DNA of 64,000 nt from Lentisalinibacter sp037382365 (GTDB lineage: Bacteria; Pseudomonadota; Gammaproteobacteria; Steroidobacterales; Woeseiaceae). How positions within the stretch are numbered: the first letter of the stretch is position 1; every line of letters starts with the position of its first letter. Of the stretch, positions 52,044-58,803 are shown one piece after another. A program made the translations under genes and the position numbers. The stretch lies in the NCBI GenBank assembly GCA_037382365.1, contig JARRPZ010000001.1, forward strand, positions 1 to 64,000. Direction: 5' to 3'. The notes under the pieces were generated by a model that saw only the letters and a list, made by a program, of their open reading frames with translations, was not told the DNA's origin and searched no databases.

Positions 52044-52544
52044 TCAGCCCTCGCCCTGGCCCGCGCTCGGCGGCAGTGGTCTCAGCGACGGCCGCAACGC
52101 GTACACGCCGTGGCGGACGGCGGCGATCAGGAAGACGAGCGGTATCACCGACTGGATAGGCCAGACCGGGAGACGCAGGATCTCCGAACGCTCGTCCAGC
52201 CGGTAGGTCGTGACGACCATGTCGGCGGCGACCACCGCGAATCCAATGCAGAACAGCGCGAACAGCGCGTGCTGCAGGAAGGCCAGCTGGCGCTCCCAGC
52301 GGGCCGGCAGCCAGTGATCGGCGAACCGCGGCCGGAGGTGCGAGCCACTCGCGGAAGCAAGGCCGATCCCGAACAGGACCACGAAGATATTGAAGTAGAC
52401 CCCGGCCTGGCGCGCCCAGGGCAGGCCTACGCCCGTGAGTTCCCGGGCCGCCACGTCGGCGAACACGACGCCCACCATGCCGACGAAGGCGACGAGCACG
52501 ATGGCGCGCTCGAACCGGCTCAGAACAGCCAGCACGCGGTTCAC
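52044..52544 (-). CDS. TRAP transporter small permease (DctQ)
   Basis: A 166-residue protein with four transmembrane helices. The start VNRVLAVLSRFERAIVL followed by FADVAARELTGVGLPWA is the typical DctQ pattern. The partial GTG start at 52544 is inferred from this alignment-like match. There is no ribosome site, and an 8-bp perfect palindrome ends four bases upstream. It anchors the binding protein and large permease. The open frame extends further upstream without family-like sequence. Confidence 0.84.
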   Translation of the reverse strand: MNRVLAVLSRFERAIVLVAFVGMVGVVFADVAARELTGVGLPWARQAGVYFNIFVVLFGIGLASASGSHLRPRFADHWLPARWERQLAFLQHALFALFCIGFAVVAADMVVTTYRLDERSEILRLPVWPIQSVIPLVFLIAAVRHGVYALRPSLRPLPPSAGQGEG

Positions 52545-52548
52545 GTCA

Positions 52549-52566
52549 GTCTGCGCCCGCGCAGAC
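52549..52566 (-). promoter_or_regulatory. Perfect palindrome at the DctQ start
   Basis: GTCTGCGC (52549-52556) and GCGCAGAC (52559-52566) form a perfect 8-bp dyad around a two-base centre. It ends four bases before the dctQ GTG, where a ribosome site would be expected. It could be an operator or, in RNA, a hairpin that blocks ribosome entry. A two-base loop is tight for RNA, which slightly favours a protein-binding site. Confidence 0.5.
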
Positions 52567-52841
52567 GCCAGTCCGATCCTGGTCTCATGGCAGCCGTGAT
52601 CTCTTTGGTGATCTCCGCACGACGTTTTGCTCCCCGTCTGCACTGCAGTATCCCAGAGTCCGCGGGCCGTGTGGGATCGACGGTGATTCAGCCCGGACGT
52701 CACAGACCGTCAGGCGGCGGACGGATGATGGTACGACGGGGCTGTGCGAGGGTCACGGGTCGAGGGATCGGGCTCTGCCGGCTGCAGGGCGGGAAGCGCC
52801 GCCGGTGAGAATCGTGGACCGGCGCCCGGGGGGGTGGTGTC
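52567..52841. other. Intergenic stretch upstream of dctQM
   Basis: This lies between the dctQ palindrome and the PEP-CTERM terminator. I see no credible gene: open frames here are upstream extensions of dctQ or GC-rich noise. It must hold the dctQM promoter, but I see no strong sigma-70 or sigma-54 match. Confidence 0.4.
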
Positions 52842-52884
52842 AGAAAAACCGACTCCCCGCCGCTCGCAGGAGCGACGAGGAGTC
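52842..52884 (-). terminator. Rho-independent terminator of the PEP-CTERM gene
   Basis: GACTCC (52851-52856) pairs with GGAGTC (52879-52884), and the inner CGCTC (52861-52865) pairs with GAGCG, giving a long interrupted stem with a four-base loop. On the minus strand it is followed by TTTTT (52848-52844). It lies about 33 bases after the stop codon, so the gene is monocistronic. Confidence 0.8.
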
Positions 52885-52916
52885 AAGCGTATCAGTACTT
52901 TAGTCTAGTCTCGTGA

Positions 52917-53543
52917 TCAGGCGCGGCGGCGGCGTGCGAAGCCGAGGCCCGCAAGGCCGAGACCGAGCAGTCCCAGCGTGCCGGGCTCCGGAACCGGCGG
53001 CGGCTCTTGCAAGGCCACGACCGATGCAGACCAGCTAGCTGACTGTGAGCCTGCTACGCACTGGCCGGTATCGTCGTCTGTGCAGCTGCCCTGGGCAGTC
53101 CAGCGGCCGGTGAACGCCGTGTCATCGAAGCCAGCACCCGAGACGGTCCCGCTGAAGTTGAACGCGATGCTGTCGAGGCAGAGACCGCCGGTGCAATCCA
53201 GCGACTCACTGGTATCCAGGGCATACGACATCACTGTGAAAGTGAAACCGGTGTCCGTCGTGTAGATCACGAACGGGAGCGCGGTGCTGTCCAGGTCGGA
53301 CGCCGTGGCAGAAGCGGTACCGACGAAGTCGCCCGTCGCCGAGCCCGGGGAGTAGACGTTCACGACATTATTAATGTCATACGTGTCCGTGCCACAATCG
53401 ACGATGCAGGTCAGGTTCGGCGGGGACGGGACCTCGTCGAAGCCGTCGTTGAACGAGATGGAACCACTGATAAAGGCGGCATGTGCCGGGCCGGCGAACA
53501 TCGCGCCAACTCCGACTACCGCAGCGAGTACTTTCAATTTCAT
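52917..53543 (-). CDS. PEP-CTERM sorting domain protein
   Basis: A 208-residue exported protein. A signal peptide (about 1-22, VLAAVVGVGAMFAGPAHA) precedes a Ser/Thr/Asp-rich beta domain. The C-terminus has the PEP-CTERM signal: VPEPGTLGLLGLGLAGLG followed by FARRRR. Such proteins are cut and moved by an exosortase (EpsH/XrtA) and are linked to extracellular polysaccharide and biofilm. Cys residues in the middle (CIVDCG, LDCTGGLCLD) may form disulfides. The gene is flanked by its own sigma-54 promoter and terminator. No exosortase gene is in the window. Confidence 0.93.
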   Translation of the reverse strand: MKLKVLAAVVGVGAMFAGPAHAAFISGSISFNDGFDEVPSPPNLTCIVDCGTDTYDINNVVNVYSPGSATGDFVGTASATASDLDSTALPFVIYTTDTGFTFTVMSYALDTSESLDCTGGLCLDSIAFNFSGTVSGAGFDDTAFTGRWTAQGSCTDDDTGQCVAGSQSASWSASVVALQEPPPVPEPGTLGLLGLGLAGLGFARRRRA

Positions 53544-53600
53544 GAGACAAAACCTCTTATTAGTCTATCGAAACGGGGCGTGCCCCCTCGCCCTGTATGA

Positions 53601-53616
53601 AGCAATTGTCGTGCCA
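53601..53616 (-). promoter_or_regulatory. Sigma-54 (-24/-12) promoter of the PEP-CTERM gene
   Basis: On the minus strand TGGCACGACAATTGCT (53616-53601) matches the core sigma-54 consensus TGGCACG-N4-TTGCW exactly. A preceding C fits the Y position. Transcription would start near 53590, about 47 bases before the ATG, and AAGAGG lies in the leader. Exosortase systems are known to be tied to RpoN and the PrsK/PrsR two-component system, which fits this promoter. Confidence 0.85.
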
Positions 53617-53658
53617 GAAACACTTTATTCTTATTTATCAGGATGTTAGCTATATTTG

Positions 53659-53694
53659 GTTACGTAAAGTGAGCTGACTCTGTAAACTTAACCG
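53659..53694. promoter_or_regulatory. Imperfect dyad, candidate enhancer-binding site
   Basis: GGTTA at 53659-53663 and TAACC at 53690-53694 bound an imperfect inverted repeat in an AT-rich stretch. Its centre is about 87 bases upstream of the predicted sigma-54 start, a normal place for a bacterial enhancer-binding protein site such as PrsR. The match between arms is partial. The divergent GST gene could also use it. Confidence 0.3.
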
Positions 53695-53830
53695 ACACCT
53701 TGCGTCGTCATACAGGAGGATCTGCGGCCATATATTTCCCGTGCCCCGTTTGTGCCCAAGCGAATCCCGCTCTGCGGCTGCCCCGGCGTCGCATACAATG
53801 GAGCCGACTCCCGGATACGGCCGATTGCCC

Positions 53831-54436
53831 ATGCTCCGACTATACACTGCCGCTACCGCCAATGGTCAGAAGGCCGCCATCGCGCTCGAGGAAGCGGGGC
53901 TCGAGTACCAGACCCGGGTGCTCGATCTGGCGGCCGGTGAGCACCGGGATCAGTCGATACTGGCGCTGAATCCTGTGGGTCGGATCCCGTTCATCCAGAC
54001 CGACGCGGATGACCTCGTGTATGGCACACTGCCGATCGCACTCTATGCGGCTGAACGCAGCGGACGCCTGTTGCCGTCGGGCGGCCCTGCCCGCTACACC
54101 GTGCTGCAATGGGCGGCCTTCGCGGCCACGGATCTCGCCCATCAGTTCGCGAATCAGTTTCTCCTGGAAGAACTGCTCGGTACCCAGGACGACGCGGTCC
54201 GCGGCTTCATCCACGAGCAGATCGCCCGCATGCTGGGCGTCATGGAGGAGCGGTTGTCGGGTAACGCCTGCCTCGCGGGCGACCAGTACAGTATCGCCGA
54301 CGTGCTCGCTTATCCGACGGCCGCCAACTCGGCGCAGCGCCTGCCCCGGCGGCTCGAGGACTACCCGCATATCCGTCGCTGGGCGGATGCGCTGGCGCGT
54401 CGGCCCGCCGTGGCCCGGGGCATGGAGGCGGCGTGA
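53831..54436 (+). CDS. Glutathione S-transferase-like protein
   Basis: A 201-residue GST. The N-terminal thioredoxin-like domain has LRLYTAATANGQKAAIALEEAG and NPVGRIPFI. The C-terminal helical domain has LAGDQYSIADVLAYP, the N-capping motif, near residue 155. The pattern resembles bacterial GSTs of the Ure2p-like/nu class. It may conjugate or isomerise glutathione adducts in catabolism. A TACAAT hexamer at 53794-53799 could be its -10. Its stop overlaps the dctP-like gene (GTGA), so the two are co-translated, which is unusual. Confidence 0.88.
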   Translation: MLRLYTAATANGQKAAIALEEAGLEYQTRVLDLAAGEHRDQSILALNPVGRIPFIQTDADDLVYGTLPIALYAAERSGRLLPSGGPARYTVLQWAAFAATDLAHQFANQFLLEELLGTQDDAVRGFIHEQIARMLGVMEERLSGNACLAGDQYSIADVLAYPTAANSAQRLPRRLEDYPHIRRWADALARRPAVARGMEAA

Positions 54437-55503
54437 GGCGAACATGCCGCATCGCGGCAGCGTTCATCCTGGCGCTCAGCGTGCTGACAGCGGCCGGCTG
54501 CGACGGCAGAGACCGGGCGGACGTGAAGCGGGTCCGCGTCGCCGCTCTGAGCCCGCCCGGCACACCCTGGCACGATGGCTGGGTCCGGTTCGAGGAACGC
54601 TTCGACGCCATGGGCAATGTCGGCATGCAGCTCGACCTGTTCGTCACCGGTCAGCTGGGCAGCGAAGAGACGATGCTCTCCGGGCTGCGCCGGGGCCGCC
54701 TGCAGATAGGCGGGTTCTCACTGCAGGGGCTGGCGGTGGTGGTGCCGGAGCTGAACGTGCTGCTGGCACCCTATCTCTTCGACTCGGTCGGCGAGATCGA
54801 CTTCGTCACCGATCGTTACCTGACCCCGGCTTTCAGCGAACTGTTCGCCGCGAAGGACATGGCGCTCCTGCGGTGGGCGGAAGTCGGCTGGACCCACGTC
54901 TACGGACTGACGCCGATCGTTACGCCGGAGGATGCGCGGAACCGGCCGATGCGCGCTTCCAACGCCGCGGGTTCCCGGATATTCACCGAAGCCATCGGTG
55001 CCGACAGCACGCCGGTGACCTTCTCCGAGGTCATCCCGTCGCTGCAGACCGGTCTGATAGAGAGCGGCCAGAGCGGGATCGGCATGTATGCGATCGCCGG
55101 TATCTCGCGGGAAGCGAAACATCTCACACTGACCCGGCACGCCTTCGACACCGGTCTCATCGTCGCGAACCGGGATTGGTTCCGCGGCCTCACGGATGGG
55201 CAGCGACAGGCCGTGCTGGGGTCGCTGGATCCGCTGCAGTTCAGCCGCGACGAAGTACGGCGGCTGCTGTACCGCATGCGTACCGAGGAGCTGCCGGCCC
55301 AGTCGGTGACTATCCACGAACTCGACGCCGGCACCCGCCAGCGCTGGCGCGCAGCGCTGGCGGGGACCCATGAACAGTTGCTGGAGCGCGTCGGGGGCGA
55401 CGCCCGCCGGATCTATCGGCTGGTCCAGGAAGGCAAACGTGAGTGGGCTGCGATGCAGAGAGCCGACGATGAATCGACCGGTGACTCCGCGCCCGGGAAT
55501 TGA
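54433..55503 (+). CDS. TRAP transporter substrate-binding protein (DctP)
   Basis: A 356-residue periplasmic binding protein of the DctP family. The N-terminal signal ends in LTAAGC, so it is probably lipid-anchored rather than free. VAALSPPGTPWHDGWVRFEE, MLSGLRRGRLQIGGFS and MRASNAAGSRIFTEA contain the family's carboxylate-binding arginine region. GLIESGQSGIG is further along. It should feed the DctQM permease at 50.8-52.5 kb. GTG 54433 overlaps the GST stop. TRAP systems take up organic acids; the ligand is not evident. Confidence 0.88.
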   Translation: MRRTCRIAAAFILALSVLTAAGCDGRDRADVKRVRVAALSPPGTPWHDGWVRFEERFDAMGNVGMQLDLFVTGQLGSEETMLSGLRRGRLQIGGFSLQGLAVVVPELNVLLAPYLFDSVGEIDFVTDRYLTPAFSELFAAKDMALLRWAEVGWTHVYGLTPIVTPEDARNRPMRASNAAGSRIFTEAIGADSTPVTFSEVIPSLQTGLIESGQSGIGMYAIAGISREAKHLTLTRHAFDTGLIVANRDWFRGLTDGQRQAVLGSLDPLQFSRDEVRRLLYRMRTEELPAQSVTIHELDAGTRQRWRAALAGTHEQLLERVGGDARRIYRLVQEGKREWAAMQRADDESTGDSAPGN

Positions 55504-55528
55504 TACCGACGAGAAAGGAGCAAACAGG

Positions 55529-56110
55529 ATGCCACAGCCCGACTACATCACCGCCCTCGACATCGACTTGCCGGATTCGTCCGAACTCGACGCGGACATG
55601 GCGAAGTATTTCCGTGTCTGTCAGGAGAAGCTCGGCATGGTGCCCAACGTCCTGAAAGCACACAGCTTCGACCAGGACAAGCTCCGGGCCTTCGCCGGAT
55701 TCTACAATGGCCTCATGCTCGAGGAATCGGGACTCACTCCGCTCGAGCGCGAGATGATCGCCGTGGTGGTTTCCTCGGCGAATCACTGCTACTACTGCCT
55801 GGTCGCCCACGGCGCAGCCGTGCGCGAACTCTCCGGCGACCCCGAGCTCGGCGAGATGCTGGTAATGAACTACCGGGTGGCGCCGCTGGACGAGCGCCAG
55901 CGCGCGATGCTGGATTTCGCCTGGAAACTGACGGTCGAGCCGGCCACCGTCGTCGATCAGGATCGGGAGGAACTCCGTAGTTACGGATTCGGCGAGGGCG
56001 AGATCTGGGACATCGCGGCCGTCGCCTCCTTCTTCAACATGAGCAACCGCATGGCGATCGCCGTCGACATGATGCCGAACCGGGAATACCACGCCGCCCA
56101 TCGCGGCTGA
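55529..56110 (+). CDS. Peroxidase-related protein (AhpD/carboxymuconolactone decarboxylase family)
   Basis: A 193-residue helical protein. The active-site motif SSANHCYYCLVAHG near residue 85 has the CxxC and His of AhpD-like peroxidases. KLGMVPNVLKAHS near residue 35 is the family start signature. It may reduce peroxides or protect a CoA or lipoyl system. A strong AAAGGAG ribosome site precedes ATG 55529. It follows dctP by 25 bases and converges on the GntR gene. Confidence 0.88.
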   Translation: MPQPDYITALDIDLPDSSELDADMAKYFRVCQEKLGMVPNVLKAHSFDQDKLRAFAGFYNGLMLEESGLTPLEREMIAVVVSSANHCYYCLVAHGAAVRELSGDPELGEMLVMNYRVAPLDERQRAMLDFAWKLTVEPATVVDQDREELRSYGFGEGEIWDIAAVASFFNMSNRMAIAVDMMPNREYHAAHRG

Positions 56111-56144
56111 GGGGCGACCCGGAGACCATCGTCGCGGGTCCCGG

Positions 56145-56801
56145 TCAGCTCGCCGTCTTCTTCTCCGCGACCTCGGGCCCGAAGACCCGCCGGGCCGCCA
56201 GGATGTGACTTCGCATGACGGAGGCGGCCCAGTCCGGATCGCCCGCCTCGATGGCGGCGACCAGCTCCAGATGATGCGCGGCACTGCGCGAGAGGGACTC
56301 GGCATCGTAATTCCGGAAGGTAATCGCAGCCAGTGAAGACTGGGTGAGCGTGGTCAGGATGTTGCGCAGGAGACGATTACCACCCGCTTTCGCGATTTCG
56401 CCGTGGAAGCGATCGTTCAGCGCCTTGATGCGCACGAGATAACCGGGCTCGCGCTTCCGCGACGCCTCCATCTGCTGCTCGGCGAGCTTCCTCAGCCGGG
56501 CGGTCATCGCCGCATCGGCATGACGTGCCGCCTGCGCCGCCGCGTAGGACTCCAGCACGGCCCGCAGGTCGAAGATCTCGTTCAGTTCCTGCTTCGACCA
56601 GCTGGTGACCACCGCGCCCTGGTTCGGCACGAACTCCAGCAGACCTTCCGCATTCAACTGCCGCAGCGCCTCACGGACCGGGGTACGGCTGACGCCCGCC
56701 ACCGCGGCAACCTCCTGCTCCGTGATTCGCGTCCCCGGCACATACCGGCCACTGACGATACCTTCGCGTACCGCCTCGTAAGCTTTCTCGACTGCTTTCA
56801 T
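56145..56801 (-). CDS. GntR-family transcriptional regulator (FadR/FCD type)
   Basis: A 218-residue regulator. The N-terminal winged helix (about 10-75) has GTRITEQEVAAVAGVSRTPVREALRQL, in shorter motifs. The C-terminal helical FCD domain (about 85-205) has the metal-binding Asp/His residues around LNDRFHGEIAK and AAHHLELVAAIEAGD, where an organic acid ligand usually binds. It is the last gene after hyuB. It is probably the repressor that binds the TTGTATACA sites at 61963 and 62026 and releases them on binding a pathway acid or amide. Confidence 0.9.
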   Translation of the reverse strand: MKAVEKAYEAVREGIVSGRYVPGTRITEQEVAAVAGVSRTPVREALRQLNAEGLLEFVPNQGAVVTSWSKQELNEIFDLRAVLESYAAAQAARHADAAMTARLRKLAEQQMEASRKREPGYLVRIKALNDRFHGEIAKAGGNRLLRNILTTLTQSSLAAITFRNYDAESLSRSAAHHLELVAAIEAGDPDWAASVMRSHILAARRVFGPEVAEKKTAS

Positions 56802-56850
56802 ATTTCTTATTCTTCTTTGGGTTACACAGTATATTGCAACGGACTTGGTG

Positions 56851-58785
56851 TCAGGCGGCCTTCGACTTGCGTTTACCCTTGCCCTTGGCCTTGCGTTTCA
56901 CCTTCACCCGGTTGTCCGCCTTCACCCAGGTCTTGAACTCGGGCTGGCGCGGCGGCTGCAGTCCGGTCTCCCGCTTGCAGCGCTTCTTCAACTCCTCGAT
57001 GGTGCCGCCCTTGTCGAACAACGAGGTCTCGCCGCGCTTCTTCGCCATGCGCTCGCGCAGAGCACGGGTCTTCTTCTCGTTGACCGACAGGTCGTCGTGT
57101 AGCACCACACCATAACGCTTGGCACCCTCCGCAGTGACCAGCCCGGCCTCCACGTCGGCCGCCACCTGTGCCGCCGGACGCTGCAGCGGATCGCCCCAGC
57201 CGCCGCCACCCCAGGTGTCGAAGTACAGCAGATCGCCCTCTTTCACCTCGATGCGGTCACACTTGGATGGCAGCAACTCTTCACTGCCATCGGCGCGTAC
57301 GAGGATCTTCTTGCTCCGCATGCCCGGCAGACCCCCGTTCACGCCCCAGGGATAGGTCAGCCAGCGGTCGTCGTGGATGGAGATCTCGCCGTCTTCCAGG
57401 AAACGGTATCCCATCCTGAGACCGTTACCGCCACGGTGCAGGCCGGGACCGCCGCTGTCGGGGATCGTCTCGTAGACGTCGATGCGCAGTGGGAAGTAGC
57501 TCTCCAGGAACTCGTTCGGCACGTTGGTGAAACTCGGCCACAGGGAATGGCCGTCCGGCCCGTCGCCGGAAGGTTTGCCGGGAACCCCGCCGAATCCGAT
57601 CTGATAGAGCTGATACCACTCGCCATCCTTGTCGTAACCCGAGTACATGAAGTGCGGGCTGTCCGAGAAACCCGCGGCGCACAGGAAGTCCGGATTCCCC
57701 TGACCGAGCAGGCCACCGAGGACGTCGAAGATGCGTCCGAGAGCGTGGGTGCGGCAAGAGAGCGCCGCCGGCTTCTTTGGCTTCAGCAAGGTACCCTCGG
57801 GGATACGGACCTCCATCAGGTCGTAGAAACCGTCGTTGAACATGATCTGAGGGTCGAACACCATGATCATGTACACGCCGCAGAACATCTTGAACATCTC
57901 CTCGTTCAGGAGGAAGTTCACCGAGCCGATGGACTGGGGGTCGGTGCCCTCGAAATCGAAGATGACCTTGCTGCCTTCCCGCCACATGGCGCAGCGGATC
58001 TTGTACGGCCCCATACCGAGGCCGTCATCGCAGAGATAGTCCTCGAACACCTGCTTCTTCGTCGGCACCGTGTCCTTGATGAGCTTCGCCATGGCCCGCT
58101 TGTTCCGGTCCAGGAGGTCTTCGAGCGCCGAGTACAGGGTGTCGTCACCGAACCGGTCGGCCAGTTCGATCACGCGCTTTTCGGCGGTGCGCACGGCAGC
58201 GACGATCGCATTGAAATCCGAACGGTTCCAGTGCGGCAGACGGCAGTTGTGCAGGATCAGCTCCAGCACGTCTTCCTGCAGCACGTCCTTCTTGTAGATC
58301 TTCGTCGGCGGCACACAGATGCCCTCCTCGTAGATCTGGCGCGCGTCCGTGGGGAGGGAACCGGGTACCTTGCCGCCGATATCGGTCATATGACCGAACA
58401 TGGCGGAATAGGCGATCAGCCGGCCGTCCTTGAAGATCGGGCGCAGCAACAGCCAGTCGTTGGCGTGACTCACGGCACCGTTGCACGCATACGGATCGGA
58501 GGTCAGGAAGATGTCGCCTTCCTCGATAGTGCCGTCGTAGGCCTCCTTGAAACCGTGGATGAAGCTGCCGAACTGGCCGACGACCATCTTGCCATCGACA
58601 TTGGCGATCATCGGGAACTCGTCGTGCTGTTCCCGGATGCCGGGTGACATGGCGGTGCGGAACAGCACGGTGTCCATCTCCCAGCGCGCGTTCAGCATCG
58701 CGTTCTCGATGATGTCCAGGGTGATCGGATCGATCTTCTCCCGCTTGAACTTCCGCGGCTTCGTCTCGACTAGTCTTGCAGGCAT
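56851..58785 (-). CDS. Hydantoinase/oxoprolinase subunit B (HyuB)
   Basis: A 644-residue hydantoinase B/oxoprolinase family protein. KIDPITLDIIENAMLNARWE and EQHDEFPMIAN begin the family pattern, with HANDWLLLRPIF and GGGGWGDPLQRP later. With HyuA it forms an ATP-dependent hydantoinase, oxoprolinase or carboxylase complex. The C-terminus is extended by a run of about 18 residues rich in lysine (VKRKAKGKGKRKSKAA), unusual for the family. It lies 18 bases after hyuA. Confidence 0.9.
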   Translation of the reverse strand: MPARLVETKPRKFKREKIDPITLDIIENAMLNARWEMDTVLFRTAMSPGIREQHDEFPMIANVDGKMVVGQFGSFIHGFKEAYDGTIEEGDIFLTSDPYACNGAVSHANDWLLLRPIFKDGRLIAYSAMFGHMTDIGGKVPGSLPTDARQIYEEGICVPPTKIYKKDVLQEDVLELILHNCRLPHWNRSDFNAIVAAVRTAEKRVIELADRFGDDTLYSALEDLLDRNKRAMAKLIKDTVPTKKQVFEDYLCDDGLGMGPYKIRCAMWREGSKVIFDFEGTDPQSIGSVNFLLNEEMFKMFCGVYMIMVFDPQIMFNDGFYDLMEVRIPEGTLLKPKKPAALSCRTHALGRIFDVLGGLLGQGNPDFLCAAGFSDSPHFMYSGYDKDGEWYQLYQIGFGGVPGKPSGDGPDGHSLWPSFTNVPNEFLESYFPLRIDVYETIPDSGGPGLHRGGNGLRMGYRFLEDGEISIHDDRWLTYPWGVNGGLPGMRSKKILVRADGSEELLPSKCDRIEVKEGDLLYFDTWGGGGWGDPLQRPAAQVAADVEAGLVTAEGAKRYGVVLHDDLSVNEKKTRALRERMAKKRGETSLFDKGGTIEELKKRCKRETGLQPPRQPEFKTWVKADNRVKVKRKAKGKGKRKSKAA

Positions 58786-58803
58786 GTCATGCTCCCTTCG
58801 TGT

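Noticed and set aside
56116..56140. GACCCG/CGGGTC repeat as a terminator between the CMD-family gene and the GntR gene
   Set aside because: The stem is only 6 bp, the loop is long and there is no T-run on either strand.
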